Source of the DNA: Eriocheir sinensis
Taxonomy: Eukaryota > Arthropoda > Malacostraca > Decapoda > Varunidae
Length of the DNA: 64,000 bases
Assembly (NCBI RefSeq): GCF_024679095.1
Contig: NC_066518.1
Coordinates: 6,726,610 to 6,790,609, forward strand
Reading direction: 5' to 3'
Shown one piece after another: positions 1 through 9,989 of this stretch. The notes under the pieces were generated by a model. It did no database searches. It was given only the letters and a program-made list of their open reading frames with translations, and was not told the origin of the DNA. The translations under genes and the position numbers were made by a program. Position 1 is the stretch's first letter. Each line of letters starts with the position of its first letter.

Positions 1-92
1 TCCAGTTTTTCCTTAAAATTGTGCACACTCTTCGCCGATACTACATCCTCACTTAGTCTGTTCAAAACCTCTATATGTTTCTTTGCTGGAAG

Positions 93-93
<1 letters not shown>
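1..93 (-). mobile_element. LINE fragment, extreme C-terminus of ORF2
   Basis: The complement reads IEVLNRLSEDVVSAKSVHNF and then KEKL. This is the same kind of C-terminal end (WNxL..EVV.A.s...FKekLD) as the neighbouring fragment at 145-516, so it is a second, diverged copy of the same non-LTR family. It is truncated by the window edge and abuts a (TG)n tract on its 3' side. Confidence 0.55.

Positions 94-144
<51 letters not shown>
94..144. repeat. (TG)n microsatellite
   Basis: About 25 uninterrupted TG units lie directly between two LINE 3' ends, the usual place where a LINE tail has seeded a microsatellite. Confidence 0.95.
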
Positions 145-146
<2 letters not shown>

Positions 147-516
147 TTACCTATGTTATATTTACCTAGTTGTGACATACAGGAAAAGAGCTACGCTAGC
201 GCTGTCCGGTCTCCATATCCTCTCTTATCCAACTTTTCCTTAAAATCATGAATGTTTCTTGCACAAACCACCTCCTCCTCTAGTCTATTCCATAGCTTCT
301 GTTTGGGAAGCTAAACTTTTTCACATCTCGCCTGCACGTGGTCGCCCCGAACTTCTTTCTATGTCCTCTCGTTTCTCTCTTGTTCTTCACATACAGGTTC
401 TCTCTGTCCAGATTCTCCACCCTGCTCACCACCCTGTACACTGCTATCAGGTCTCCTCTCTCTCTTCTTCTCTCCAGGGTTGTGAGGCCCATGCTATTGA
501 GTCTCTCCTCATACAT
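145..516 (-). mobile_element. CR1/L2-like LINE 3' fragment
   Basis: The complement encodes YEERLNSMGLTTLERRRERG and then DLIAVYRV. This is the well-known C-terminal block of CR1/L2-type reverse transcriptases (YEERL..L.L.tLe.RR.RGDlI.vYk). It is followed by the FSFPNRS and EVVCARNIHDFKEKLDK blocks, a stop, and a 3' tail containing the motif CAACTAGGTAAATA. Only the 3' end is present, so this is a 5'-truncated dead copy. The tail motif (TATTTACCTAGTTG on the plus strand) recurs near 17730 and 19930. Confidence 0.75.
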
Positions 517-713
517 CCGATCCCTAGTGTGTGTGTGTGTGTGTGTGTGTGTCAGAGGAGATGCTGTAACACTGACTTATCCTTTTTTCTCATACTATTT
601 TTGGGTTTCCACATCTCTGTCCCCCAGCCCCATTCTCCTCTACTTGGTGCAGATGACTTGATGATGAGAATGGTGATGGCTGAATACATGAGTAACAATA
701 TTCAAATTTCCAG
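517..713. other. UGT intron end with short (GT)n
   Basis: Contains a (GT)n run at about 526-552 and the branch/acceptor region of the first UGT exon in the window (acceptor AG at 712-713). No earlier UGT exon is visible, so the N-terminal exons must lie upstream of the window. Confidence 0.5.
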
Positions 714-907
714 ATACCATATGCTTTTGCTGTTCCTGCTGGACTTTTTGGACCCTTTGCAGGCTTCGGAGGAAGCATAACCTTTCCATCCTTTGCCCAC
801 AACCCTCTCTTCACCTTCAAGACCCCGTATTCCTTCACCGAGCGCATCATTCTCTCTCTCTCGTCTCTGCTTTCAGATGTGGTATTCGACTACTTTGTTT
901 CTCATCA
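714..907 (+). CDS. UGT exon (first in window)
   Basis: Encodes IPYAFAVPAGLFGPFAGFGG and continues to VVFDYFVSHQ. This is the stretch of the UGT acceptor-binding half that follows the IP..h..P strand. The acceptor is TTTCCAG and the donor is CA|GTAAGT, leaving phase 2. Confidence 0.85.
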
Positions 908-3900
908 GTAAGTATTCCTGTCTTATTACAGGAAGGTTACATTATACATCCATTCATTGACTTTTATAACTTTCAAGATTCATTACAATATGTATCTGGG
1001 AAGAAAGTCCTTTGTATCGTTAACTATGTCAGCAACCTTGATTTATTTCATTATATTGCTCACAATCTAATGAGCAACACACAAGAATTTTCAAGATCCA
1101 AAAAGTCTGAAATGCCACTGATGTCATAATGGTAGATTAACATCTTTTAATCCAGCCTTTCTCATCCTTCTCTGGGCTCAACACCTTTGTACTTAGGAAT
1201 AGGCAGCCCAGCACCCTGTAAGTCAGGCTTAGGTTCCTCAGTGCGTACTATAATTTGGTGGCAAAGACTACATTTGCTGCAGCACCATGAAATGCTGATT
1301 GATTATTTTTTTTGTTAATTTTGTACAAAGTAAGTGATAAAAGATTGCCTAACTGTTATTATTATTTGGCTTAATCCATTTCCCAGCTAGACATCAAATC
1401 AGTTTCAGCCCCTAATGGGGTGAATAGCAAAATAGGTTAGAAAGCATTCCCATACCTGTTGGTCTTGGGTCAGTGAACAATACCTTAATTGTGTATTTTC
1501 TTAAAAAAAAAAAGTCATTGGTCTATCCACCTTGATATGTCAGCACTGTTCAATAGAACTCTAATCCCAGTCTTGATTTTACCCCTGTTTTCTCCAGTCA
1601 CTCTTCCTCAAGGGTTGTGGCCACAGCGGACTTACCCAGTTGTCCCTCCTCATTGCCTCCCATTTCTTACCATCAGCACCTCCCTTCAGCCTCTATTGCT
1701 CACGTGTATTTTTCAACTTTATCAGTTTACCTTATGCTTATTTTAGTGGTTTAGTAATTTCAAATTCACTGGGAACTTCCGACAAGTCCCGTGGCTAAGC
1801 TCTTAATTGCTGCCAGTGACTTCACTGAGTTCCCAGGAAGTGTAACCATGTGTTAAATTTTTAATTCTCAAGTGTTACATGTTTCTACATTATTTGCCTC
1901 AGCTCACCTGTTATACAAAACCGGCAAATTCAGTTTACATTTTTAATATCAACAATGTTTGTAGAACTTAAATATGTTAGTATAATAAATGTTAAAGTAA
2001 TGATGATGAATATAAATGAAAGAATCTTTTCAGAATATTTATACCACTTTTTACATATTGCCATTTGCAGAAAATATGGAATTAGTACTGAAATAGCTAG
2101 AGCATTTAACTCCATGCAGAAAAGTCTCCTGAATACGTACAATGGTGTAACTAAATTATAGATGAAAAGCAATGTTCTTCCTAAGAATGTATCACATCCT
2201 CCTTCAGAGAAGCATTGGTCACTTTACTGCAGAACTGCCGGTACCAAGAGCCTAGTCACGTGTCTCCCATTGAACCGTTTTGTCTTATTTCTTTTACACT
2301 AAATTTTATTTTTACTTTAACTTTTACTTTTTATTTCACAAAATTCAACATGAATATTAAAGCTGACTAATCTTATTATGTCTTTTGTCATTGTTTTTTC
2401 ACCACCCTATGCACTTCTATTTGATTTAAGCATTTTTTATTTGCTTCCACTTATGAATGGAGAAGGCGAGTTGTATTTGAACATGTACTCATCATCTTTC
2501 TTATCTCTTCCAGGATGGAAAGCATCTGCCACCAACGTGGGCTGTGCCCTGAAGATATGCCAAGTTTCTCAGTTATTCGTCAGAACTCCAGTCTTACATT
2601 AGCAACTGCGTTAGTAAGATTTTCTTGAGATAAAGTTTATTTTGATGAAATTTAGGTAACAAAAAATTATTCATTAGCTAAATGAAATTTTGCAATGTTG
2701 GAACTCCTAAACTCACGTATGAGTTGAGTATCAAAACACCGCTCAAACTATATTTAAATATTTCTCTATTTCATCCTCTGTTTCCTTTTTTATCGAAAAT
2801 AATAGTGCAGGTATATTTTATAAATTCAATTTAGCCTTGAAATGTCTCCTATATTGTAAAAAAAAAAATTATGTACAGCCATACCTAGGTTTACGAGCTT
2901 AATTCGGTTCAGAATTTTGCTAGCAATCTAAAAAACTTATAAACCAAAACCATAGTGCTGAAAATACAAAGGTCGCACACTAGAGCACAAACGTAAGCAG
3001 ACTCAGTGCGCAGGTGCTACCTCAGCAAGTAATAACGCGGACAGAGACCCCATTCCCATTGTTTTCCGCTCTGAGCGTTCTCATCGTGCGGTGAACAAAG
3101 GGAACCCACGCTCGCATCTTCGACTTGTACAAACAGGATGCTCGTACACCAAGTCACTGCTCGTAGAACAAGGCATTTTTAGTGATATATTTATTTATTT
3201 ATTTATTTTATTATTATTATTATTATTATTTTTTTTTTCATGTAAATCAAAATACATGTAAAGTAAGGCACTCGTAAAGCGAGGTATTACTGTATTTGAT
3301 CAGATTAAGGTTGAGGACTGAGTAGCTACCAAGTTCAACACCTATGTGCCTTGAAGACACTACAGTGGTCTAAATGCCTCTCTACTCCCCAATGTGCCTC
3401 TGTGAAAACTGCCCCTCAGTGATGTGTAATGTTCACAGTGTACTGGGTATGTTCAGTGTATGAGCAGTTTATAGATATGATATAGACTTGACTTTTGAGG
3501 CAACCTCGAACTACAAAGATCCATTAAATAAATGAGGACTGAATAAAGGTGAAAGAGGGGCAAATATCATGCTTCCTGGCCATGACTGTATGCAGTGCTT
3601 TTCCGAAGCTAGGAAATTAACTGTGAGGTCTGTTTAATGTACAGATGCACAGTCCCATCAATAATACAAAAAGTAGCAAAACATTATTATTCTACAAGGA
3701 AAGCCAGATATTAGCAAGTCTCAGATATTTGGAGTACTTCCATCTAAGCTTGTGCTTCAGGGGTTTCTGTGGGTGGGAGAAGGACAAGGCCCAGTGGAAC
3801 AGTGGGAGAAGAAGGGACAGTGAGGGGCTGTTAGCTCTCTCAGACCTTTAGGTGGGAGGATGCATTCCAGACACTACCAAATTTTCTACTTCACACTGTT

Positions 3901-6900
3901 TACCTCCCATTCACACCAAACTGTTAATGTGTGTATCTGCCTGAGTTAATTTTAACCCAAGTTTACTGTGGAATAATATTCAATGTTTATGAAGTGTTTT
4001 TACTTTTATTATGACAGTATAAAGACCCTGGAAGTTCCGGCTGAGCCATCTGTGCCTACCACAATATACTGCGGGGGAATCCACTGCCACCCATCCAACC
4101 CCCTTCCCAAAGTAAGTGAAGGAGAGCATTCACTTTGTCTGGATGAAAAAGCCATTATCTAACATTGCCCAGAACAGAACTCCATAAAAATAAGCTAAGA
4201 CATATACCAATGAGCCAAACTCTGATATTATTGTTAGTGTCATTTGCAGCCTTTCAAAGTGATCAGTTTTACTTTCCCTTGAGATGTACCATAATTGATT
4301 GGTTATATACGTGTGCAGGACTTGGAGGACTGGGTTGCAGGCGCTGGGGAGGATGGCTTCATCTTCTTCAGCCTGGGTTCTGCTGTGATTCCGTCCCAAA
4401 TGCCAGAAGAGTGAGTTGTACTTTTTCTCTGGAAATTTACAATATGGGACTATGCCACCGGTGCAGTGGTTGGCATCCCTGACTATGAATCTGCGGACCT
4501 GGGTTTGAATCTCGCCTTGGCTAATTTGCATACAGACCACCCAGCTGTTCATCTTTGCTCTCTGAATGGTCAATAAATGGGTAATAACCTGGAAGAACCT
4601 AGGGGAGTTAAACTGTGGTAACCAGGATATTACGCTGGCCCTATGTTAGGTTAATGGTTTCACTCCCACCACAGGCTCAAAGGGCCAGTGGCACATATGA
4701 ACACCACCATCATATGCAGCTATGCATATGATGGCATAACATGCTCTCAAGTGTATGTATGTATGCTCCCAATTTTAGCGTGACATTTATGGGAAGACCA
4801 GGGACTCTCAATCAGTGGGTATGGTAATTATCCCCAAAAGGGCTAATAAGGCAACCCCACAAGGTCAGTGGAAGTCTTTGTTATTATAAAAATCGTATTG
4901 AAAGTTTACCTAATGACATACCCTTGAATACTTCCTGAGTCTGGATCCCATTGCTCAACTGCATGAAGATTCAGAAAGATGTGTAAGGCTGTGATAAGGG
5001 CACAATTTTTTTTTAATCTAAAAGCCTAAGCTTAAAGATGACAAAATTTCAACCACTCAATTGTTGTAGGAAATTAGGATATTTCTATTGCTCGCTATAC
5101 TTTACATATACTTGGATGAGACAAGAAATGATGTACTGAGAAGAGTATGCTGTGTTATGGTACATACTTGTACTTGTGGTTAGGCAGCAGTGGTGGTTGT
5201 GCTCTTATATGGCTGATGCCTCATTTTTTAACCTTCAGCTTGAGGTAACATGTATTGTATCTATGACCTGTCAGGCACCGAAAAACTTTGTTGCAAGTGT
5301 TTGGGTCCTTGAAGCAGCGAGTGTTGTGGAAGTGGGACAAGGACACCATGGATGACCTGCCACCAAACGTGCGCCTCGGCAAGTGGCTACCCCAGCAAGA
5401 CATTCTAGGTGGGGCCACACTCATGCCCAGTAGGGTGTTGTGATAATCATCATCATCCATTATTCCCACTGCTGGACAAAAGCCTTTCTCAACATCATCC
5501 ACTTCTGGGTCTGATGTTGTGTACTCTTCTGCTCTGACAAAGAATCTGGTTTTATTTCTTCATCTGGTTCTCTGTCTGCTGTTAGTATACTCCATTTCCC
5601 TCGGATAAAAGTTATAATTTCATCACTACACCTGTTTCCCTGTCTGACTTTAACATATTCCATTTTTCTTCAGTAAGTGTTGCAATCTCATCACCACTTG
5701 TTACACTTCCAGTTGTTAATGTACACAATTTTTCTTAGACAAAGGTTCTAATTTCATTTCTCCCTCTGGTTCTCTGTCTGTCCTTGCTTCTACAATACCT
5801 GGATTGCAACTCTGTGTCTTTGGTTGTCCATCTGTTATCAGTTCCATGCATGATATGGCCAGTAGAAGAATTTCATCTCAAGTGGTGGTTCTTAGTGAAG
5901 GGGTTAGCACCCTCATTCAAAAGCTGCAAAATCCCTGGTACAGCTCCAGGTAGAGTGGAGATGGATTGGTAGTGTACTCACCTTTTCGCCTATTATTTAG
6001 CAATCCTTCAGTACCAGATATATGCCTGGCCTTCATTCTGGGGAGGTGGCTCTTGCCTATGGGTCTTCTGTCACAGCACTCAGTCTGAGATGCCATAGTA
6101 TGATAGCATAAGGGGAATTGACTCTAAGGGGATGAACCTTACATGCACAGGGCACTCAAGGCTGTTTTTCATTATAATATTACGATTTTTTTTCCTATGC
6201 AAGCACTTTAACCCTCAGTCTTCAAACCTTCAATTGTGAACTATCCTGTTATCACTAGTCATTATTACCATTATTTATATTCAAATTTCTTTAACTTATG
6301 TACTCATTTAATTGTTTATAGTTATAACTGAGGAGTTAAACTCATTTTATTTTACAAGCCAAACCTCACCATTTGCGCACATATGGGCGGTCTGAAAGTG
6401 CGCAAATGGCGAATGCGCAAAAGGTGAACTTAATAGCCTATGGGGAAAAAAACATATGGGCGGTCACGGCCCAAAAACCCCCCTACCAGCATAAAAAAAA
6501 AAAAAAAAATGCTGGCAGTGAACATGTCATACTCACGGCCAATCTCTCGTTTTTTTCTTTCACTGTCCACCTTCTTAATCACTTCCACCTGTGCTATAGT
6601 CATCATCGGCTTCTTCCGGGATTTAGGCTTCGATGACGCTGCGTACAGCATGATGGTGGTGCAAAGGTGAGGCAGAAAACATCGAATAATCGCAGTCACC
6701 ACGAGACGAAGAGAGGCGATCGGGTTATGGCGGGAAACGACATGTTGTGTACGTTGGCAGTGTTCTTCACTGGCGGCAAAGGGCGCGCGGGTGGTAGACA
6801 ACTGTAGCTCGCCAGCGGACGCCATTTTGCTGCCAGAACAGCTAGTAAACGTCCTCAGAAGATCAGCGGACGCCATTTTGCTGCCAGAACAGCTAGTAAA

Positions 6901-9688
6901 CGTCCTCAGAAGATCAGCGGACGCCATTTTGCTGCCAGAACAGCTAGTAAACGTCCTCAGAAGATCAGCGGACGCCATTTTGCTGCCAGAACAGCTAGTA
7001 GAAGTCCTCAGAAGATCAGCGGACGCCATTTTGCTGCCAGAACAGCTAGTAAACGTCCTCAAGATCAGCGGACGCCATTTTGCTGCCAGAACAGCTAGTA
7101 AACGTCCTCAAGATCAGCTGACGCCATTTTGCTCCCAGAACAGCTAGTAAACGTCCTTAGAAGATCAGCGGACGCCATTTTGCTGCCAGAACAGCTAGTA
7201 AACGTCCTTAGAAGATCAGCGGACGCCATTTTGCTGCCAGAACAGCTAGTAAACGTCCTCAAGATCAGCTGACGCCATTTTGCTGCCAGAACAGCTAGTA
7301 AACGTCCTCAAGATCAGCTGACGCCATTTTGCTGCCAGAACAGCTAGTAAACGTCCTCAAGATCAGCGGACGCCATTTTGCTGCCAGAACAGCTAGTAAA
7401 CGTCCTCAAGATCAGCGGACGCCATTTTGCTGCCAGAACAGCTAGTAAACGTCCTCAAGATCAGCGGACGCCATTTTGCTGCCAGAACAGCTAGTAAACG
7501 TCCTCAGAAGATCAGCGGACGCCATTTTGCTGCGAAAACAGCTAGTAAACGTCCTTAGAAGATCAGCGGACGCCATTTTGCTGCGAAAACAGCTAGTAAA
7601 CGTCCTTAGAAGATCAGCGGACGCCATTTTGCTGCGAAAACAGCTAGTAAACGTCCTTAGAAGATCAACGGACGCCATTTTGCTGCGAAAACAGCTAGTA
7701 AACGTCCTTAGAAGATCAACGGACGCCATTTTGCTGCGAAAACAGCTAGTAAACGTCCTTAGAAGATCAACGGACGCCATTTTGCTGCGAAAACAGCTAG
7801 TAAACGTCCTTAGAAGATCAACGGACGCCATTTTGCTGCGAAAACAGCTAGTAAACGTCCTTAGAAGATCAGCGGACGCCATTTTGCTGCCAGTGAGACT
7901 CCGTTACCATAGTGGCGAGGTGTACAAATGGGAAGACCACCTGCGCAAATGGTGGGATGATGGCCGCAAATTAAGGCCGCGCAAATGGCGAGGGCGCAAA
8001 TGGTGAGGTTTAACTGTACCTCCATGTAGGTTTTGATGATAATGTTGCACTAGGCAACAAAGACAGAATAATGCAATGTTTTCAAGTTCTATTTTAGTGC
8101 CATATTTATATAGAGAACTATGATCTAGACCAGAATTTCACCACCTATCGATAGCTTTTTAGCCATGACCACCCTCATAAGGAAAGTTATAATTACATAT
8201 TTATAGAGATCCAAGCTAGGTCAGCACTTGGTGACTTAGTAAATCAGTGTGTTAGTCAATAGTAAGTAATTTTCTTGGTCTCATTCACCGGTCTTTCGGT
8301 ACCAACACAGGTCATCCCAAAATGCGCCTGTTCATCACACATGGAGGTCTCCTGAGCACCCTGGAGTCCATGTACCATGGGGTTCCAGTCCTGGGCATTC
8401 CTGTTTTTGGTGACCAGCAGACAAACATGTTCGTGGTGGAGAAGGATGGATGGGGGAAAGTTCTCCACTGGGAAGACTTGACTCCTGAAACACTGAAAGC
8501 CAAGATGTTTGAGGTCATTAATGATGAGAGGTAAGCTTTCAAATTGAAATAACACATTATACCATTACATAATTAATGGTAATTATAAGAAAGTGCACAT
8601 TCTGCAAACTAATGGCTGCAAACAAAAATATCATTCCACTTCAAACTCATTGTGGCTCAGTAGCAGGAGGGGAGTAGAGGGTGAGGAACGGAGAGAGGGG
8701 AATGAGAGATAAACTGGCAAGTAATGAGAGGAGACTTGCTGTGAGAAATGGGGGTAATGACTTATAAGTACTCACATAGTGAGTTTGAAAGTTAGGTGGT
8801 TTGATACTTTTGCCTGCAACTCTACTTGTACCCCAAACCATAGCAGGGCAGTGTGACTATATCCATATTGATACTACTTTCCTTCCTCTTTTCAACATTA
8901 TGGCCTGAGGAGGAAGAAGTTGATTTTGATGCAAGACCACTTCTAACTAAGTAGTACATAATGTTACATTGTTCCTGCACCAGTTTGAGGAAGGAGGCCC
9001 AGTGGAGGTCAGTGTTGATGAAGGACCAGCCTCAGCGGCCTGAAGACATTGCTGTGTACTGGGTGGAGTACGTGATGCGTCACCACGGGGCACCACACCT
9101 TGTTAGCCCTGTGCGGTCGATGCCTTGGTCAGTAGTGAACTAGCAATCACCTTGCATTTACATTACTATAGTAAATAGCTGATGTAACAAACTGTTTAGA
9201 AGGATATGCCAAACATGGTAATTTACCTTGCAATATAACAACTCTGTACTTAGCTTATTCCTGGCAAGGTACAGTCTCAACTATAACTACAGAAATAGTA
9301 ATATAATAGATCTGATTTAAAAGCAATGGTAAGAGTTGCATGAACCCTGAAATAAACTTTGATCATTTTCATAAAAAAGTCAAATATCTGTACATTGTTC
9401 ATTATTTTTTCATGTTTCTTCCTTAACTACTTGGAAATGTCCCTTGGGGTACTTGTAAGCCTGAGAGACCTTCCATGTCTGATGATGAATAGAGTCCCGG
9501 GATGTTTACTGTTACTGTGAGTTTTTGAAGCCACAAGTCTGTGTTCTTGCAGGTATCAACTGTACAATGTGGATGTCTGGGCCACCATCATCGTGGTGCT
9601 GCTGCTCCTCCTCTATGTGTCCTTCAGGGTGTTCAAGGCTGTGTGTCGCTGGCTGTTCTGTGGAAAGAAGAAACAAAAACATGACTAA
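714..9688 (+). CDS. UDP-glycosyltransferase, C-terminal two thirds (8 exons, 5' incomplete)
   Basis: Exons: 714-907, 2514-2613, 4025-4111 (or from 4018), 4319-4410, 5275-5408, 8311-8530, 8984-9127, 9553-9688; all have GT-AG borders and join in frame to give 368 residues. Family 1 UGTs move a sugar from a UDP-sugar to small lipophilic acceptors, in the ER membrane with the catalytic part in the lumen; in arthropods the donor is usually UDP-glucose and the role is detoxification. Seen here: a GGIHCHPSNPLPK segment, FFSLGSAV, QRVLWKWD, KWLPQQDIL, the complete UGT signature from F210 to Q238 (THGG, then GVP..GIPVFGDQ), the WVEYVMRHHGAPHL block, one transmembrane helix near 334-352, and a basic tail ending KQKHD that fits the KxKxx ER-retrieval motif. 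A full UGT is about 520 residues, so roughly 150 N-terminal residues are outside the window. The one irregular junction is exon 2 to exon 3 (see that entry). Subfamily cannot be assigned from this. Confidence 0.93.
908..2513. other. UGT intron
   Basis: AT-rich intron with no recognisable gene, RNA or complete transposon. Only short low-complexity runs are visible. Confidence 0.5.
2514..2613 (+). CDS. UGT exon
   Basis: Completes the split Gln codon and encodes MESICHQRGLCPEDMPSFSV, then IRQNSSLTLATAL. This matches the UGT region with a conserved NSSL..h.t. The donor is TTA|GTAAGA at 2614 and leaves phase 0. Confidence 0.8.
2876..3292. mobile_element. Tigger/pogo-like MITE, 417 bp
   Basis: Imperfect terminal inverted repeats of about 22 bp. 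The left end reads CAGCCATACCTAGGTTTACG; the complement of the right end reads CAGTAATACCTCGCTTTACG. The element is flanked on both sides by TA (2874-2875 and 3293-3294), the target duplication of Tc1/mariner/pogo elements, and CAG ends with an ATACCTCG-type terminus are typical of Tigger. There is no transposase inside; an (ATTT)n/(ATT)n tract sits near 3188-3230. Confidence 0.75.
3293..4017. other. UGT intron
   Basis: No gene or clear repeat seen. Confidence 0.45.
4018..4111 (+). CDS. UGT exon with irregular acceptor
   Basis: Encodes TLEVPAEPSVPTTIYCGGIH and then CHPSNPLPK, the UGT segment ending in the GGIH strand. The obvious acceptor (CAG at 4015-4017) puts the exon out of frame with the preceding phase-0 junction and runs into TGA after eight codons. 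The AG at 4023-4024 restores the frame and starts the exon at Thr (4025). Either the weaker AAAG acceptor 7 nt downstream is used, or one base is missing or extra in this assembly or allele. Confidence 0.75.
4319..4410 (+). CDS. UGT exon
   Basis: Encodes DLEDWVAGAGEDGFIFFSLG and then SAVIPSQMPEE, the start of the sugar-nucleotide-binding domain with the FFSLGS strand and loop. Phase 0 in, phase 2 out; donor GA|GTGAGT. Confidence 0.88.
4452..4766 (+). mobile_element. tRNA-derived SINE
   Basis: The head carries RNA polymerase III promoter boxes: an A-box-like GGTGCAGTGGTTGG (4460-4473) and a B-box-like GGGTTTGAATCTC (4501-4513), in the tRNA order and spacing. A non-tRNA body follows and ends in a (TATG)n-type tail near 4753-4766. 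It lies in a UGT intron in the sense orientation. Boundaries are approximate. Confidence 0.65.
4767..5274. other. UGT intron
   Basis: No recognisable element. Confidence 0.4.
5275..5408 (+). CDS. UGT exon
   Basis: Encodes HRKTLLQVFGSLKQRVLWKW, then DKDTMDDLPPNVRLGKWLPQ and QDIL. This is the conserved LkQrVlWKW...nvrlgKWlPQqDiL block that contacts the UDP part of the donor. Phase 2 in, phase 1 out. Confidence 0.92.
5436..5520 (-). mobile_element. Possible LINE 3' terminus
   Basis: The plus strand has a short (CAT)n run, then CCATTATTCCCACTGCTGGA and CAAAAGCCTTTCTCAAC. This resembles the reverse complement of the 3' ends of RTE-type LINEs found widely in arthropods (a 'cccactgctggac.aaggcctct' type block next to a GAT-rich tail). 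Short and degraded, so weak. Confidence 0.35.
5521..6354. other. UGT intron
   Basis: No gene seen. Short degenerate repeats of a TTTCTTCAGT...CATCACC type occur in 5560-5790, possibly an old tandem repeat. Confidence 0.35.
6527..6651 (-). pseudogene. Tigger/pogo transposase N-terminal HTH remnant
   Basis: The complement reads MLYAASSKPKSRKKPMMTIA and then QVEVIKKVDSERKKREIGRE with YDM. The pattern K-R-K-x-x-x-T-I-x-x-K/Q-x-E-V-I-K-x-V-x-x-x-x-x-x-x-x-I-x-R-E-Y is the CENP-B/psq-type helix-turn-helix that opens Tigger and pogo transposases. The frame then runs into the complement of a poly(A) tract and no DDE domain follows, so it is a truncated, inactive copy. Confidence 0.7.
6812..7892. repeat. 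49/51-bp satellite, about 22 copies
   Basis: The unit contains GCGGACGCCATTTTGCTGCC and AGAACAGCTAGTAAACGTCC. Units with TCAGAAGATC are 51 bp and units with TCAAGATC are 49 bp. 51-bp units dominate at the left and right and 49-bp units in the middle (about 7050-7500). From about 7530 a CTGCGAAAACAG variant replaces CTGCCAGAACAG as one block. Because 51 is divisible by three, long open frames appear on both strands; they are a consequence of the repeat and I do not call them genes. Confidence 0.92.
8017..8310. other. UGT intron end
   Basis: No element seen apart from the acceptor CAACACAG ending at 8310. Confidence 0.4.
8311..8530 (+). CDS. UGT exon with family signature
   Basis: Encodes GHPKMRLFITHGGLLSTLES and then MYHGVPVLGIPVFGDQQTNM, continuing to VINDE. 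This satisfies the UDP-glycosyltransferase signature, including the THGG loop, GVP, IP and the D-Q pair that binds the sugar. Phase 1 in, phase 2 out; donor AG|GTAAGC. Confidence 0.95.
8531..8983. other. UGT intron
   Basis: No recognisable element; a purine-rich stretch lies near 8660-8760. Confidence 0.4.
8984..9127 (+). CDS. UGT exon
   Basis: Encodes LRKEAQWRSVLMKDQPQRPE and then DIAVYWVEYVMRHHGAPHLV. This is the UGT C-terminal block (A..rS...kDqP..p...AvyWvEYV.RH.GApHL). The donor TG|GTCAGT splits a Trp codon. Confidence 0.92.
9553..9688 (+). CDS. UGT last exon: membrane anchor and ER tail
   Basis: Completes Trp and encodes YQLYNVDVWA, then the hydrophobic helix TIIVVLLLLLYVSF, then RVFKAVCRWLFCGKKKQKHD and TAA. 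This is a single type I anchor with a short basic cytosolic tail. The last five residues fit KxKxx, the dilysine ER-retrieval signal. Confidence 0.93.
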
Positions 9689-9790
9689 AATTTTAGCCAT
9701 GGCAGTTGTTCTTATCTTTACTGATTCACTTAGACATTGGTTTAGCTGTTTCTATGTATTTATAATTAAACATGGTTAGTAAAACAATCA

Positions 9791-9796
9791 AATAAA
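9791..9796 (+). terminator. UGT polyadenylation signal
   Basis: AATAAA about 100 nt after the UGT stop codon, followed by A-rich sequence. Confidence 0.6.
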
Positions 9797-9989
9797 AACA
9801 AAAACAAAAACATATCTAAAATATTAGACATGACAAATTTTTTTTTTTTATACATTCACCTGTTTAGTTAATGTTTTTACTTACTTAAATTTTAACAAAG
9901 TGACTTCAGCAACCACATCAATCATGTTGATCAAATAACCCTGTGTTCCATGGAAAAAATGCATAGTTTTAAAAGTGTGATCTTTACAT

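Larger units (their letters stand above)
6355..8016. mobile_element. Tigger/pogo-like transposon remnant with internal satellite
   Basis: The ends carry an exact 18-bp inverted repeat: AAACCTCACCATTTGCGC at 6361-6378, and its complement at 7994-8011. Outside this the ends extend imperfectly to CA...TG, with TA on both sides (6353-6354, 8017-8018). Subterminal GCGCAAATGG motifs repeat at both ends. A piece of pogo/Tigger-type transposase is on the minus strand (6527-6651), and about 1.07 kb of the interior is a 49/51-bp satellite. The element lies in the UGT intron between exons 5 and 6. It is non-autonomous; the catalytic part of the transposase is missing. Confidence 0.72.

Noticed and set aside
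6430..8006. Open frames of 118-210 codons on both strands (repeating LLPEQLVNVLRRSADAI on one, LLRTFTSCSGSKMASAD on the other).
   Set aside because: They arise because the 51-bp satellite period is divisible by three; they vanish where 49-bp units occur and have no start context, splice sites or non-repeat domain. Only the HTH piece at 6527-6651 looks protein-derived.
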